DNA from: Clostridia bacterium | GTDB lineage: Bacteria > Bacillota > Clostridia > Christensenellales > Aristaeellaceae | Assembly: GCA_017524725.1 (NCBI GenBank) | Contig: JAFXUZ010000100.1 | Location: forward strand, 55,335-119,334 | Length of the DNA stretch: 64,000 bases | Reading direction: 5' to 3' | Shown here: positions 43,780 through 52,177 of the stretch, in pieces | Layout: each line of letters starts with the position of its first letter | Numbering within the stretch: the first letter of the stretch is position 1 | Notes under the pieces: model-generated | Seen by the model: only the letters and a program-made list of their open reading frames with translations | Told to the model about the DNA's origin: nothing | The model's database searches: none | Made by a program: the position numbers and the translations under genes

Positions 43780-44700
43780 ATGAAACTGAAGATCCTGCGG
43801 GAGAACGCCGCTGACACCGGGATTGCCGGGTTTGTGGAAGAGATCCTTTCCGAAACCTGCTCCGCGTTCGGACACCGTCTCAATGTGGGATACGGCCTGA
43901 TCGGAAAGGGATCGCTGAACCGATACGGTGTGCCGCTGACCCAGGAAGTGATCGACGGGTGTGCCGAATATGACGGCACGCTCGCACTGACAGGGGACGA
44001 GGAACTGCAAGCGGAGATTTCGGACGCAATGAACATTCCGGTCCTGATCTCGGATCATGCCCGCGATATATCACCGGACGGGAAGCACACCGCAAGGAAT
44101 ATCATTGCCGTCGTTCAATCCATCGACGAGGAAACGATCGACGAAGCGGCAAGGGCAGTGCGCAATTTTGCCTTGATCAAGGGAATCGGGTTTGCGGCTG
44201 TCAGGGCCCAGGGGAAAAAAGAAAACATCTGGAAAAATGCTTTTCTGTCCGCCAGTCTTCTTAACGGAGACAATCGGCTGTCTGAGCTGACAGCGCCTCA
44301 GGCCATCAGAAAAATGATCCGGGAACCCGAGGATTATGGAATGATCGTTCTTCCGCCATCCATTGGGGCTGTTTTCTGTGCTGCCGCGGAAGAGCTGGCT
44401 CATGCCTGCCTGCCGGTAAGAAAAATGTACGGCGTTTCCGGAGGCGTCTATTTTTGCAAGAGCTCCGAAAACGCCGGAACGACGATGGGGGAAATACTGT
44501 CTGCGGTCCTGTCAAGCGCCGATTTTCTTGAATTTTCCTGCCATCTGTTCAGAGAGGCAGCATGCATACGGACAGGCGTATACAATGTGACCCGGGGGCC
44601 GGGGGTGGGAATGAGGCTCCCTGAAGGGCCGGCGGAAGCGGTTGTCGACAGGATCTGTTCCCAGATATCCCTTGCCGGGCAGCTTGTGGGAGGCGCATGA
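43780..44700 (+). CDS. Degenerate isopropylmalate/isocitrate dehydrogenase-like protein
   Basis: The 306-residue protein follows the isopropylmalate dehydrogenase pattern in weak form: LNVGYGLIGKGSLNRYGVPL near residues 33-52 recalls the FEEALIGGAAIDATGTPL segment, LSELTAPQAIRKMIREPEDYGMIVLPPSIGAVF recalls the [29 protein letters not shown] segment, and GTTMGEILSAVLSSADFLEFS recalls the NPLATILSA end. The catalytic aspartates of GDILSD are missing (here IGAVFCA), as is the lysine-asparagine of DKANV. It is therefore probably not an active dehydrogenase. It is about 50 residues shorter than the usual enzyme. It lies 24 bases after the CapA-like gene and may be its partner. The homology is my inference. 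Confidence 0.6.
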   Translation: MKLKILRENAADTGIAGFVEEILSETCSAFGHRLNVGYGLIGKGSLNRYGVPLTQEVIDGCAEYDGTLALTGDEELQAEISDAMNIPVLISDHARDISPDGKHTARNIIAVVQSIDEETIDEAARAVRNFALIKGIGFAAVRAQGKKENIWKNAFLSASLLNGDNRLSELTAPQAIRKMIREPEDYGMIVLPPSIGAVFCAAAEELAHACLPVRKMYGVSGGVYFCKSSENAGTTMGEILSAVLSSADFLEFSCHLFREAACIRTGVYNVTRGPGVGMRLPEGPAEAVVDRICSQISLAGQLVGGA

Positions 44701-44707
44701 AACAGAT

Positions 44708-46366
44708 TCAGTTTTCTGTGTAGAATGTGCAGCCGCCGATAAACTCCCGAAGCAATGACAGAGGCGGGATCTCGTTTAGCAGATCCCTGGGAACGGTATC
44801 AAAGCAGTTCAGTATATCCAAAAGCCTGCGGGCGACCAGGTACTGGGGATCTTCCGGCCCGATCTGGGACAGGACCTCTTCCGCGTAGGGTTTGATCACG
44901 GGAAGCTCATAATGCAGGACCGAATTGAACACATGGTCCACATTTTCCTGGTAAGGGAAGATCCATTTTTCCTCGCCGGCGCGGACGCTGGGCCACATAT
45001 CCAGGGTCTCCTTTGCCGGTGATGCGCGGAACGCGTGGTCCCGCACCAGGCGTCTGAGCAGCCTGGCGTCGGTGGTGCGGATGCGGTTGTGATCGTCGAT
45101 ATTGATGCAGGTCAGTTCGCTGATGTAGATTCTGCACAGCAGCGCAGGATCAAAACCGATATGGAACACAGGGTTAAGGGCGTGTATCCCTTCGAATATG
45201 ATCAGTTGATCCTGTCCAAGAGCGACGGGATCGCTTTTTTCTTCCCTCATCCCGGTTTTGAAACTGTAGCGCGGAATCATGGCAGTCTGGCCCGTAAGCA
45301 GGAGTCCGATGCATTCGTTCAGGTAAGGGACGTCAAGCGCGTCGAGTGCCTCAAGATCCGGATTTCCATCGTTGTCCAAGGGCACATCTTCCCGGTTCCT
45401 GTAGAAATTGTCCAGAGAGACCAGAACAGGCCTGAACCCCAGGACCCGAAGATGAATGGCCAGGCGGTTGGAAAAGGTGGTCTTCCCGCTGGAAGAGGGG
45501 CCGGCGACAAAAATCGCCTTGGCTTTGCTCTGCATAATGCTGTCGGCGATCTCCGACATGGATTTGTCGTGCAGTGCTTCATTGACGCGCACCAGGTCTC
45601 TGAACTGACCGATTTGGATCAGGCGGTTCAGGTCTGATGCGTTGTTGATGTTCATGATGTCGCACCACTGGATGGACTGGCTGAATGCCGACAGGTTTTT
45701 GGGGCGGTGCGTAAAAGGAGCAGGTAAACGCCAGCCGGAGGGGGAGGGCATCATGATCGTAAGGCCCGGATAAACAAGCCTCAGGGAAAAGGCGTGAATC
45801 CAGCCGGTGGACGGGAGCATGGCACCGTAAAAATAGTCCCTTATCCCGCTGCAGACATATGACGGCAGCTGGGTTTCCCGGCTTTTTTTTACAAGCTCTG
45901 CCCGGTCGTTATCTCCTTTGCTTATCAGGGAGGCATAAGCGACTTCCTTTGAGATCTTTTCGTAGCGGATCGGCAGGTCGGAGGCGATAATGTCTTCCAT
46001 CTTTTTCTGGAGCGCGCTGATGTCGTCCTGGGAAAGGTATTGCCCCTTGAAGCGGACGAAGATGCCATAACCGATAGAATGCTCTATCCGGACGCGGGCT
46101 CCGGGAAACAGTGCTTCGGCAGCCATCAGAAAAACAAAACGCAGCGTCCGCTCATAAATGCGGCGCCCTTCCTCGTGGGTGTAAGTGACCGGCACCAGGA
46201 CAGCGTCTTCTGTGAGGAGGGAAGTCAGTTCCAATAATCTGCCTCCGGCGAGACAGGCGTAAATGCTCCGGTATTCATCCGGAAATAACTCCTTCAGTGC
46301 GTCGGAAAGCGGCGTTCCCGGAGAAAAATCTCGGCTTTTATCGCGTATCCTGATGGTGATGCTCAT
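44708..46366 (-). CDS. Uridine kinase-like protein with N-terminal TGS/threonyl-tRNA-synthetase-like part
   Basis: The 552-residue protein has a phosphoribulokinase/uridine kinase domain in its second half, with P-loop AGPSSSGKTTFSNRL near residue 290 and VSLDNFYRNREDVPLDNDGNPD after it. The first half resembles the TGS and second additional domain of threonyl-tRNA synthetase (IRIRDKSRDFSPGTPLSDAL, then HEEGRRIYERTLRFVFLMA). This fused form is common in Clostridia and is called nucleoside kinase; the real substrate is not known. It is the last gene of a run with the exonuclease, flavoprotein and RpiR genes and lies seven bases from a converging gene. Confidence 0.88.
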   Translation of the reverse strand: MSITIRIRDKSRDFSPGTPLSDALKELFPDEYRSIYACLAGGRLLELTSLLTEDAVLVPVTYTHEEGRRIYERTLRFVFLMAAEALFPGARVRIEHSIGYGIFVRFKGQYLSQDDISALQKKMEDIIASDLPIRYEKISKEVAYASLISKGDNDRAELVKKSRETQLPSYVCSGIRDYFYGAMLPSTGWIHAFSLRLVYPGLTIMMPSPSGWRLPAPFTHRPKNLSAFSQSIQWCDIMNINNASDLNRLIQIGQFRDLVRVNEALHDKSMSEIADSIMQSKAKAIFVAGPSSSGKTTFSNRLAIHLRVLGFRPVLVSLDNFYRNREDVPLDNDGNPDLEALDALDVPYLNECIGLLLTGQTAMIPRYSFKTGMREEKSDPVALGQDQLIIFEGIHALNPVFHIGFDPALLCRIYISELTCINIDDHNRIRTTDARLLRRLVRDHAFRASPAKETLDMWPSVRAGEEKWIFPYQENVDHVFNSVLHYELPVIKPYAEEVLSQIGPEDPQYLVARRLLDILNCFDTVPRDLLNEIPPLSLLREFIGGCTFYTEN

Positions 46367-46384
46367 TTGTTCACCTCTTTCAAC

Positions 46385-47329
46385 TCAGGTCGTGGAAGCT
46401 GCTTCCTGGAGCTTCAGTTTGTTGCGCCATTGGATATGCTTGGTCGAAATATATGCCTTGGATTGTTCGTCAGAAAGGGAAGTGGTGCGGACGAGCGTCT
46501 GTTTACCGTCTTCGATGGTTTTCTTTTCGATGGTACTGAATACCAGCCCGTGCTGGGGGCAGTCTGCCAGGGCCATAAAGCGGTCCGGCCCCAGGCAGAC
46601 GTATCCTTCGGGAACGTTCAGCTTTTTTCCGCATACCGGGCAGGGAGGCTGCTTGGCGGCACTGCAGGAAAGCACGGCGCCGATGCTTCCGCGCAGGCGC
46701 AGTTCCGTCCGCATCTCACGCCCGCGCGCGCTGTGCTGAAGCAGCTTGGGCTTGAGAGGATACTGGAGGACCTTGGCGGGATCCGGCAGACGGCGGAGGA
46801 CCATGGCAGTGTACCAGGCGTCGTTCAGGGCGTTGTGGAAAGGCTTTTCCTCATCCGGATCGATCTCAAAATGAGCCATGGCGGCCTGCAGCCCCTGGCG
46901 CTCTTTGGTGTTGCCGATCAGTTCGCCGTAGACACGCTGCATATCATAGATATCAGACAGTTCGATACTGCAGTGGAAAAAGCGTTTGTTCTGCTCAAGA
47001 ACCGATACATCGTCACATCCCCAGGTGATCAGGGCATAGTCCTGCCCGCAGAATTCGGCGAAACCTGCCAGCGCTTCAGCAAACAGCGGAGCTTCGTCCA
47101 GTTCCTCCTGGCTGATATGGGTGATCCGCTTGATCCTCGGATGCAGTTTGACATAGTAGATCGGACGGATCAGCTGGGTAAAGGTATCGACGACTTCAAG
47201 GTTTTCGTCCAGTTTTACGGCGCCGATCTGGATCATTTCAAAAAGCAGCTTTTCGCCGACATTCCTGTAAGCGGCAGAGGAATAGGAGATCGGCTGGTTC
47301 CATTCCAGGTCCATTACGATATATTGCAT
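46385..47329 (-). CDS. DnaQ-like 3'-5' exonuclease with C-terminal zinc-ribbon
   Basis: The 314-residue protein begins MQYIVMDLEWNQP, where Asp7 and Glu9 are the first catalytic pair of the DEDDh exonuclease fold, with LITWGCDDVSVL and the His of FHNALNDAWYTA completing the site. It resembles the ERI1/KapD group more than the polymerase proofreading subunit. Near residue 230 is a zinc-finger-like CPVCGKK with later cysteines. The start at 47329 is chosen since the homologous part begins there; AAAGGCGAAC is only a fair ribosome site. The preceding flavoprotein stop is 13 bases upstream. Confidence 0.88.
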   Translation of the reverse strand: MQYIVMDLEWNQPISYSSAAYRNVGEKLLFEMIQIGAVKLDENLEVVDTFTQLIRPIYYVKLHPRIKRITHISQEELDEAPLFAEALAGFAEFCGQDYALITWGCDDVSVLEQNKRFFHCSIELSDIYDMQRVYGELIGNTKERQGLQAAMAHFEIDPDEEKPFHNALNDAWYTAMVLRRLPDPAKVLQYPLKPKLLQHSARGREMRTELRLRGSIGAVLSCSAAKQPPCPVCGKKLNVPEGYVCLGPDRFMALADCPQHGLVFSTIEKKTIEDGKQTLVRTTSLSDEQSKAYISTKHIQWRNKLKLQEAASTT

Positions 47330-47342
47330 CGATGTTCGCCTT

Positions 47343-48629
47343 TCATGCTGTGAATGTTTGAAGTGCGGCCGATCTGCCGGCAAGCGCACCGGTGGAAAAA
47401 GCGATCTGCAGATTATAGCCGCCGGTAAAAGCGTCCACATCCAGCACCTCGCCGGCAAAGTACAGGCCGGAAACGAGCCTGGAGCCCATGGTTGAGGGGT
47501 TGACCGAGCGAATGTCGACACCGCCCCGGGTGATGATCGCTTCACTGAATGGACGCAGGGATACGGGAGTCATGTCCAGCCTTTTCAGGCCGACTGCGAT
47601 GGCACGCCTTGAGGAGGAAGGAAGCTGGGACGCGGGCGTGTGCGGATCCAGGCCGCAGGCGATCAGGAAGGGTTCGGTCATACGGCGGGGGAAAAGGGGC
47701 ATAACGGCGTTTGCGACGGTCTTCGCCCCCCCAAGCCGGACCAGCTCGCTGACATCCGTCAGCAGCTGTTCTTCGCTGACGGCGGGTTTCATGTCAAGCG
47801 AAATGACGCAGTCCTTGAAACTTCCTCCTGAGAGGATGCTGCTTGCTTCCAGGACCAGCGGACCGGAAATGCCGTAATGCGTAAAGAGCATTTCGCCCGT
47901 TTCGCTCATACGTTTTTTGCTTCCTGCAAAAATGGTGATCCTGACGTTTTTCAGACTGAGTCCCTGCAGCTGAGAAGGCCATGCTTCCTTCAGTTCGATC
48001 CCCGTGAGTGAAGGGCTCAGGTCCGTGACGGGGTGTCCGGTCTCCCGGGCAAAGCGGTAACCGTCGCCGGTTGAGCCTGTGGAAGGGTAGGACAGGCCGC
48101 CGGTGGCCACGATGACGGCGTCAGACGGGAAAAAAGAGCCGTTTTTGAGCTTCAGTCCCCGGACACGTTCGGCGCCGTCCTCACATACGGTGTTTATGCC
48201 CGCCACTTCACTGTCTGTACGTACAGAGACGCCCAGCCTGGTCATTTCGGAACAGAGCGCTCTGGTCACGTCGGATGCCTTATCGCTCCGCGGAAAGGCG
48301 CGTCGCCCGCGTTCGACCTTGACCGGGCAACCGGCGTTTTCAAGCCATGCCATCATATCGTCCGGAGAGAAGAGGGACAGGGCACTGTATAAAAAACGGC
48401 TGTTTCTGGGCACGTGGAGCAAAAACTCTTCACGATTGCACGCGTTTGTGAAATTGCAGCGTCCCTTGCCGGTGATATACAGCTTTTTCCCGGTTTTCTC
48501 ATTTTTTTCAAACAGACAGACATCAGCGCCGTTTTGAGCGCAGAAAACGGCGGCCATCATTCCGGCAGGTCCGCCGCCGATGACGGCGACGCTATTGCGG
48601 CTCTTTGCTGATGTAGACACTGTATGCAT
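47343..48629 (-). CDS. BaiN/HI0933-type flavoprotein
   Basis: The 428-residue NAD(P)/FAD-dependent protein has the dinucleotide site VAVIGGGPAGMMAAVF (residues 14-29), GKKLYITGKGRCNFTN near 47-62, FFTHYGISGP-type segment and the C-terminal LYFAGEVLDVDAFTGGYNLQIAFSTG, all typical of the HI0933 family that includes BaiN. The true substrate is unknown; BaiN acts on bile acids in C. scindens, but most members have other roles. The start overlaps the end of the RpiR gene by 38 bases with a weak ribosome site, so a later start is possible. Confidence 0.9.
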   Translation of the reverse strand: MHTVSTSAKSRNSVAVIGGGPAGMMAAVFCAQNGADVCLFEKNEKTGKKLYITGKGRCNFTNACNREEFLLHVPRNSRFLYSALSLFSPDDMMAWLENAGCPVKVERGRRAFPRSDKASDVTRALCSEMTRLGVSVRTDSEVAGINTVCEDGAERVRGLKLKNGSFFPSDAVIVATGGLSYPSTGSTGDGYRFARETGHPVTDLSPSLTGIELKEAWPSQLQGLSLKNVRITIFAGSKKRMSETGEMLFTHYGISGPLVLEASSILSGGSFKDCVISLDMKPAVSEEQLLTDVSELVRLGGAKTVANAVMPLFPRRMTEPFLIACGLDPHTPASQLPSSSRRAIAVGLKRLDMTPVSLRPFSEAIITRGGVDIRSVNPSTMGSRLVSGLYFAGEVLDVDAFTGGYNLQIAFSTGALAGRSAALQTFTA

Positions 48630-49458
48630 CCCAGATCTCTTCCAATCGTTTCAGGTGTTCGTTCAATTCGTCTTTGCGCTGCAGGGCCAGGGCGACGAGC
48701 AGCGCGTTGATCAGCGAAAGGGGAGCCGCAAGGGAATCCACGAAGGAGGCCATATCCGTTCGTGCGGACAGGCAGACATTGGAAACCCCAAAGAGCGGGC
48801 TCATCTCCCCATCGCTGATGCCCACGACCTGGGCGCCGGCGCTTTTTGCGAAATACATCGCTTCTAGTGTCCTGGTGGAATAGCGGGGAAAACTGATCCC
48901 CACCAGAACATCTTCGTCGGTGATCCTGGAGATACTTTCGAAAACATCTGTGGAGCCTTCGGCAATAATGATTACATTGCTGAAGATAAAATGCAGGTAA
49001 TAGCCGAAAAACTGGGCGAGGGGGGCGGCGGAACGGAGACCGAGGATATAAATGGTGCGGGCTGCAAGGAGGCGGGAGACCGCTTCCGAAAAAGCGTTCT
49101 GGTCGATCATATGGATGGTGTTGCGGATGTTCTGCATGTCTGTTTTCAATACGGTGGAAAGAACGTCGCGCTGATCGATGTTTTCGCTCATCTCAAAACG
49201 CTGCTCGGCCGTAAGATGGTGTCTTACCAGTTCCTGCAGGGCTTTCTGCATCTGCGGATATCCTTCGTATCCCATGGCCGCGGCAAAACGGACGACGGTG
49301 CTTTCGCTGACTTCGACAGCCTGGCCGAGGGATACGGCGGTCATATATACGGCTTTATCGTAATGATCGGAGATATACTCCGCGATCTTCCGGTGCGATT
49401 TTGACAGTTTCTTCCCATTCAGGTTCAGCTTCCCGATCAGATCAAAGGATTCCTGCAA
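48592..49458 (-). CDS. RpiR/MurR family transcription regulator
   Basis: The protein of about 288 residues has an N-terminal HTH_6 domain (LSKSHRKIAEYISDHYDKAVYMTAVSLGQAVEVSESTVVRFAAAMGYEGYPQMQKAL) and a C-terminal SIS domain for phosphosugar binding (RTIYILGLRSAAPLAQFFGYYLHF, GISFPRYSTRTLEAMYFAKSAGAQVVGISD). Such proteins control sugar-phosphate genes. There is no ATG at the N-terminus; I prefer TTG at 49458, with GGAAG eight bases upstream, though GTG at 49467 is possible. It follows surE by 19-28 bases. No sugar operon lies near, so its target is open. Confidence 0.85.
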   Translation of the reverse strand: MQESFDLIGKLNLNGKKLSKSHRKIAEYISDHYDKAVYMTAVSLGQAVEVSESTVVRFAAAMGYEGYPQMQKALQELVRHHLTAEQRFEMSENIDQRDVLSTVLKTDMQNIRNTIHMIDQNAFSEAVSRLLAARTIYILGLRSAAPLAQFFGYYLHFIFSNVIIIAEGSTDVFESISRITDEDVLVGISFPRYSTRTLEAMYFAKSAGAQVVGISDGEMSPLFGVSNVCLSARTDMASFVDSLAAPLSLINALLVALALQRKDELNEHLKRLEEIWDAYSVYISKEPQ

Positions 49459-49486
49459 TTGTATCACTTCCGTTCTAGAGAAAGGA

Positions 49487-50272
49487 TCAGACCGATCCGG
49501 AGCAGAAGTCGTCAAAGCTGGACCGGTAATCGCCGTTGAAGCACATGATCCCGCCCAGGAAAGTGCAGGTGATATGGCCCGCCTCCAGCATGGCTGCGTC
49601 AGTTCCCGGGGCGTGAGGTTCCATAAGGATCTCGTCCTCAGCGCATTCGTTGCCGATCCAGAAATACATCTGCCCGTAGGGGCTGTAGCGCTTGACATAG
49701 CTGTCCTTGAAATAGGCTTCGCTCACGGGACACAAAACGGGCTTTTTCCAGTGGGAGGGAAGGCCCTTCGGCCCGTTGATGTTCAGGATCCCGTACCGGG
49801 GAAAACGCTTGCCTGCGTAAAACTCGGCGGCTCTGACGGCAAAGGCGGCAATGGCGTTCAGGCCTTCTGCCGTGCCTCCGGCAATGAGGGAAACGGCAAT
49901 GGAGGGGATATTCATCATGGCGCCTTCCCTGGCAGAGGCTACGGTGCCGCTGTATAGGATGCCGGAGGAAACGTTTTCTCCTTTGTTGACGCCCGATAGG
50001 CAAAAATCAAAATGGTTGTTGGCCGTCAGCCGCGGTGCGAGCCGGACACAGTCAGCCGGCGTTCCCTCCACCGAATAGACTTCCTGTTTTCCTTCGTGGA
50101 TAAGCTCATGAACCATCAGGGGTTTGGACAGGGTGAGGTTCTGGCTCATGGCGCTGCATTGGGCAGCCGGTGCGGAAACAACGATATGATGCCCGCGCTC
50201 CAGCGCGGCCCGGCAGAGCGCCGTGATCCCCGGCGACGAAACTCCGTCATCGTTGGAAATCAAAAAATTCAT
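49487..50272 (-). CDS. surE: SurE family 5'/3'-nucleotidase
   Basis: The enzyme removes phosphate from nucleoside monophosphates. The 261-residue protein has the metal-binding N-terminus LISNDDGVSSPGI (Asp8, Asp9), AAQCSAMSQNLTL, GTPADCVRLA and the typical SGVNKGENVSSGILYSGTVASAREG. Start ATG 50272 is preceded by GGAGG (11 bases away) and the promoter at 50307-50335 excludes the longer frame. It heads the minus-strand run with rpiR, the flavoprotein, exonuclease and uridine-kinase-like genes, which suits nucleotide metabolism. Confidence 0.92.
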   Translation of the reverse strand: MNFLISNDDGVSSPGITALCRAALERGHHIVVSAPAAQCSAMSQNLTLSKPLMVHELIHEGKQEVYSVEGTPADCVRLAPRLTANNHFDFCLSGVNKGENVSSGILYSGTVASAREGAMMNIPSIAVSLIAGGTAEGLNAIAAFAVRAAEFYAGKRFPRYGILNINGPKGLPSHWKKPVLCPVSEAYFKDSYVKRYSPYGQMYFWIGNECAEDEILMEPHAPGTDAAMLEAGHITCTFLGGIMCFNGDYRSSFDDFCSGSV

Positions 50273-50306
50273 GCCTGACTTTTCCTCCGTGCAAAAATGC
50301 AAATCC

Positions 50307-50335
50307 ATTATAACGTAAAAAAACGTTCCGTTCAA
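50307..50335 (-). promoter_or_regulatory. Promoter of the surE run
   Basis: On the minus strand TTGAAC (plus 50330-50335) and TATAAT (plus 50307-50312) are 17 bases apart. Confidence 0.7.
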
Positions 50336-50488
50336 GCCAATGCGGAATAACAAAATGCAATTTTAGTATAAATAGATTGCATAATGAAAATATACGGGAA
50401 AAGGACAGGCAACCGCCGCCGCCGGGAAAGGAAACGGCGGAAAACCGCCGGTGTTTCGCAGCTGGGTGCTCCGTCATAACGAGATTTC
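50336..50488. other. Intergenic stretch with inverted repeat and GC hairpin
   Basis: An A/T-rich block carries an inverted repeat TGCAAT (50357-50362) with ATTGCA (near 50377-50382), of operator size. It is followed by CCGCCGCCGCC and a 6-bp hairpin CGGCGG-AAAA-CCGCCG (50435-50450). No open frame with ribosome site is seen. It could hold an operator or a small RNA, but there is no clear promoter-terminator pair. Confidence 0.35.
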
Positions 50489-50517
50489 TTGACAGTCCAG
50501 GGAAAAAAGGTTATAAT
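50489..50517 (+). promoter_or_regulatory. Promoter of mgtE
   Basis: A consensus TTGACA (50489-50494) and TATAAT (50512-50517) have a 17-base spacer, so this is one of the best sigma-A type promoters in the window. Confidence 0.85.
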
Positions 50518-50523
50518 TTTCTA

Positions 50524-50745
50524 CGAAATAACAGAAGAAAGGCGGTGGCGGTAAATGGATGACGGCGAAAGATGCCAGGCAAGCGATACAGTACCGCGAT
50601 CGCCCGGACTTAAGGCCAGGGATCGCTGATTTTTCGCGTGCCCAGCATCAATACACGTCGTTTTCCTGCACTTAATCGATGGTTTCGAGCGGTTAAGTGT
50701 TGTTTTGTTGTTTTGAATAAATAACAGGAAAGCAGGTGTATTCCA
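50524..50745 (+). promoter_or_regulatory. Structured leader of mgtE with two terminator-like hairpins
   Basis: The leader is about 220 nt long. GGCGGTGGCGGTA (50541-50553) can pair with TACCGCGATCGCC (50592-50604), with two mismatches. The 3' arm of this stem overlaps the 5' arm of a hairpin GCGAT-(CG)-CCC with GGGATCGC (50596-50605 and 50619-50626), which is followed after TGA by five T's. A second hairpin, CACTTAA (50669-50675) with TTAAGTG (50693-50699), precedes a T/G-rich run. Mutually exclusive structures before an ion transporter gene suggest a riboswitch or attenuator. It does not match the M-box or any other class I know. Confidence 0.55.
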
Positions 50746-52101
50746 ATGGAATGGTCCCAAATCATGGAGCGCCTCCACAAGCTTCTGGACTCGGGGCGCC
50801 ACGGCGAACTGAGGGGTGCGCTGATGATGCTCAGCCCCGTAGATATAGCGCAGTTTCTTGAAACTCTGGACCCTGAAAAAATGCTCTTGCTGTTCCGCGT
50901 CCTTCCCAAGGATATGTCGGCGGATGTTTTCAGCTATATGACATCCGAATCCAAGCAATCGCTGATCGAGTCCATCGGGGACAACGAGATCCGTTCGCTG
51001 ATCAACGAGATGTTCCTGGACGATACGGTGGACTTCCTCGAGGAACTGCCTGCCGGTGTCGTCAAGCGCGTACTTCAGAATACCGATGCCCAGACCCGCG
51101 ACCTGATCAATCAATTCCTCCAGTATCCCGAGAATTCCGCCGGCTCCATCATGACCATCGAATACATGGAGGCCCGGGTCGGCATGACGGCCGGGCAGGT
51201 GATGGCGGATATCCGTCGGGTCGGGTTCGACAAGGAAACCATTTATACGATCTATGTCATTGACGAGGGGCGGCACCTGAAGGGTTCTGTCGCTCTTCGC
51301 AAGCTGATCCTCTACAATGAAAGCGTTGTCATCGACAGCGTTATGGAGACCAACGTCGCTTCCGTGACCACCACGGACGACCAGGAAAAAGTCGCCGGCG
51401 TCGTCCGCCGGTATGACCTGATGGCGATCCCGGTGGTGGACAAGGAGAACCGTCTGGTGGGTATCATTACCGCAGACGATATCATGGACGTTATCCAGGA
51501 AGAGAACACCGAAGACTTCGAAAAAATGGCCGCTTTGACTCCTTCTGAGGATTCCTACCTGCATACCTCTCCCTGGAAGCTGGCCATCAATCGTATTCCC
51601 TGGCTGATCCTCCTGTCGATCGTGGCTATTTTTACCGGCATGATCATCACCAGCTATGAGGATCTCCTGAAAAATGTGGACATCGTCCTGACCGCGTGCA
51701 TACCCATGCTGATGGATACCGGCGGCAATTGCGGCGCCCAGGTCTCTACGCTGATCATCCGCGGCCTGGCCCTTAACGAATTGCAGCCCAAGGACATCCT
51801 GAGGATCCTCTGGAAAGAATTCAGGGTGGCCCTTTTGGTCGGCGCGGTACTGTCCGTCTTTACGCTGCTTCGTGTCCGGTTCATCAACGGCGCGGACTGG
51901 CCGGTTTCCCTTGTCGTGGCGCTGTCACTGTATCTTACGGTGATCATAGCCAAAGCTATCGGCTGCTGCCTGCCGCTTCTGGCAAAGCGTGTCCGCCTCG
52001 ACCCCGCACTGATGGCCAGCCCCCTGATCACGACAATCGTGGACGCAGCTTCACTTACGCTCTATTTTTCCATTGCCACATCGATGCTGAAACTGGGATA
52101 A
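50746..52101 (+). CDS. mgtE: Magnesium transporter MgtE
   Basis: The 451-residue protein is a Mg2+-gated Mg2+ channel. It has the N-terminal MgtE helical superhelix domain (residues about 20-120: IAQFLETLDPEKMLLLFRVLPKD), two CBS domains (about 130-260; GVVRRYDLMAIPVVDKENRLVGIITADDIMDVI) and five C-terminal membrane segments with PMLMDTGGNCGAQ, the Mg2+-pore signature including the GGNxGxQ turn. ATG 50746 follows GCAGGTG by nine bases. Control is likely by the leader upstream. A strong bidirectional terminator follows. Confidence 0.95.
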   Translation: MEWSQIMERLHKLLDSGRHGELRGALMMLSPVDIAQFLETLDPEKMLLLFRVLPKDMSADVFSYMTSESKQSLIESIGDNEIRSLINEMFLDDTVDFLEELPAGVVKRVLQNTDAQTRDLINQFLQYPENSAGSIMTIEYMEARVGMTAGQVMADIRRVGFDKETIYTIYVIDEGRHLKGSVALRKLILYNESVVIDSVMETNVASVTTTDDQEKVAGVVRRYDLMAIPVVDKENRLVGIITADDIMDVIQEENTEDFEKMAALTPSEDSYLHTSPWKLAINRIPWLILLSIVAIFTGMIITSYEDLLKNVDIVLTACIPMLMDTGGNCGAQVSTLIIRGLALNELQPKDILRILWKEFRVALLVGAVLSVFTLLRVRFINGADWPVSLVVALSLYLTVIIAKAIGCCLPLLAKRVRLDPALMASPLITTIVDAASLTLYFSIATSMLKLG

Positions 52102-52119
52102 GACCGATATAAAGCATAG

Positions 52120-52146
52120 AAAAAACGCGGCAGGTCCGCGTTTTTT
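52120..52146. terminator. Bidirectional terminator between mgtE and dacA
   Basis: An 11-bp perfect palindrome, AAAAAACGCGG and CCGCGTTTTTT around a five-base loop, has T-runs on both strands. It serves converging mgtE and the carboxypeptidase gene. Confidence 0.95.
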
Positions 52147-52177
52147 CTTTGGTCCGGTTTTTTTCGCAACGCTGTTT

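Noticed and set aside
50524..50745. M-box (ykoK) Mg2+ riboswitch before mgtE
   Set aside because: The conserved M-box blocks (GGUGAGGCUCC and CUGCUGCCC type) are not present, so the leader is listed as an unassigned structure.
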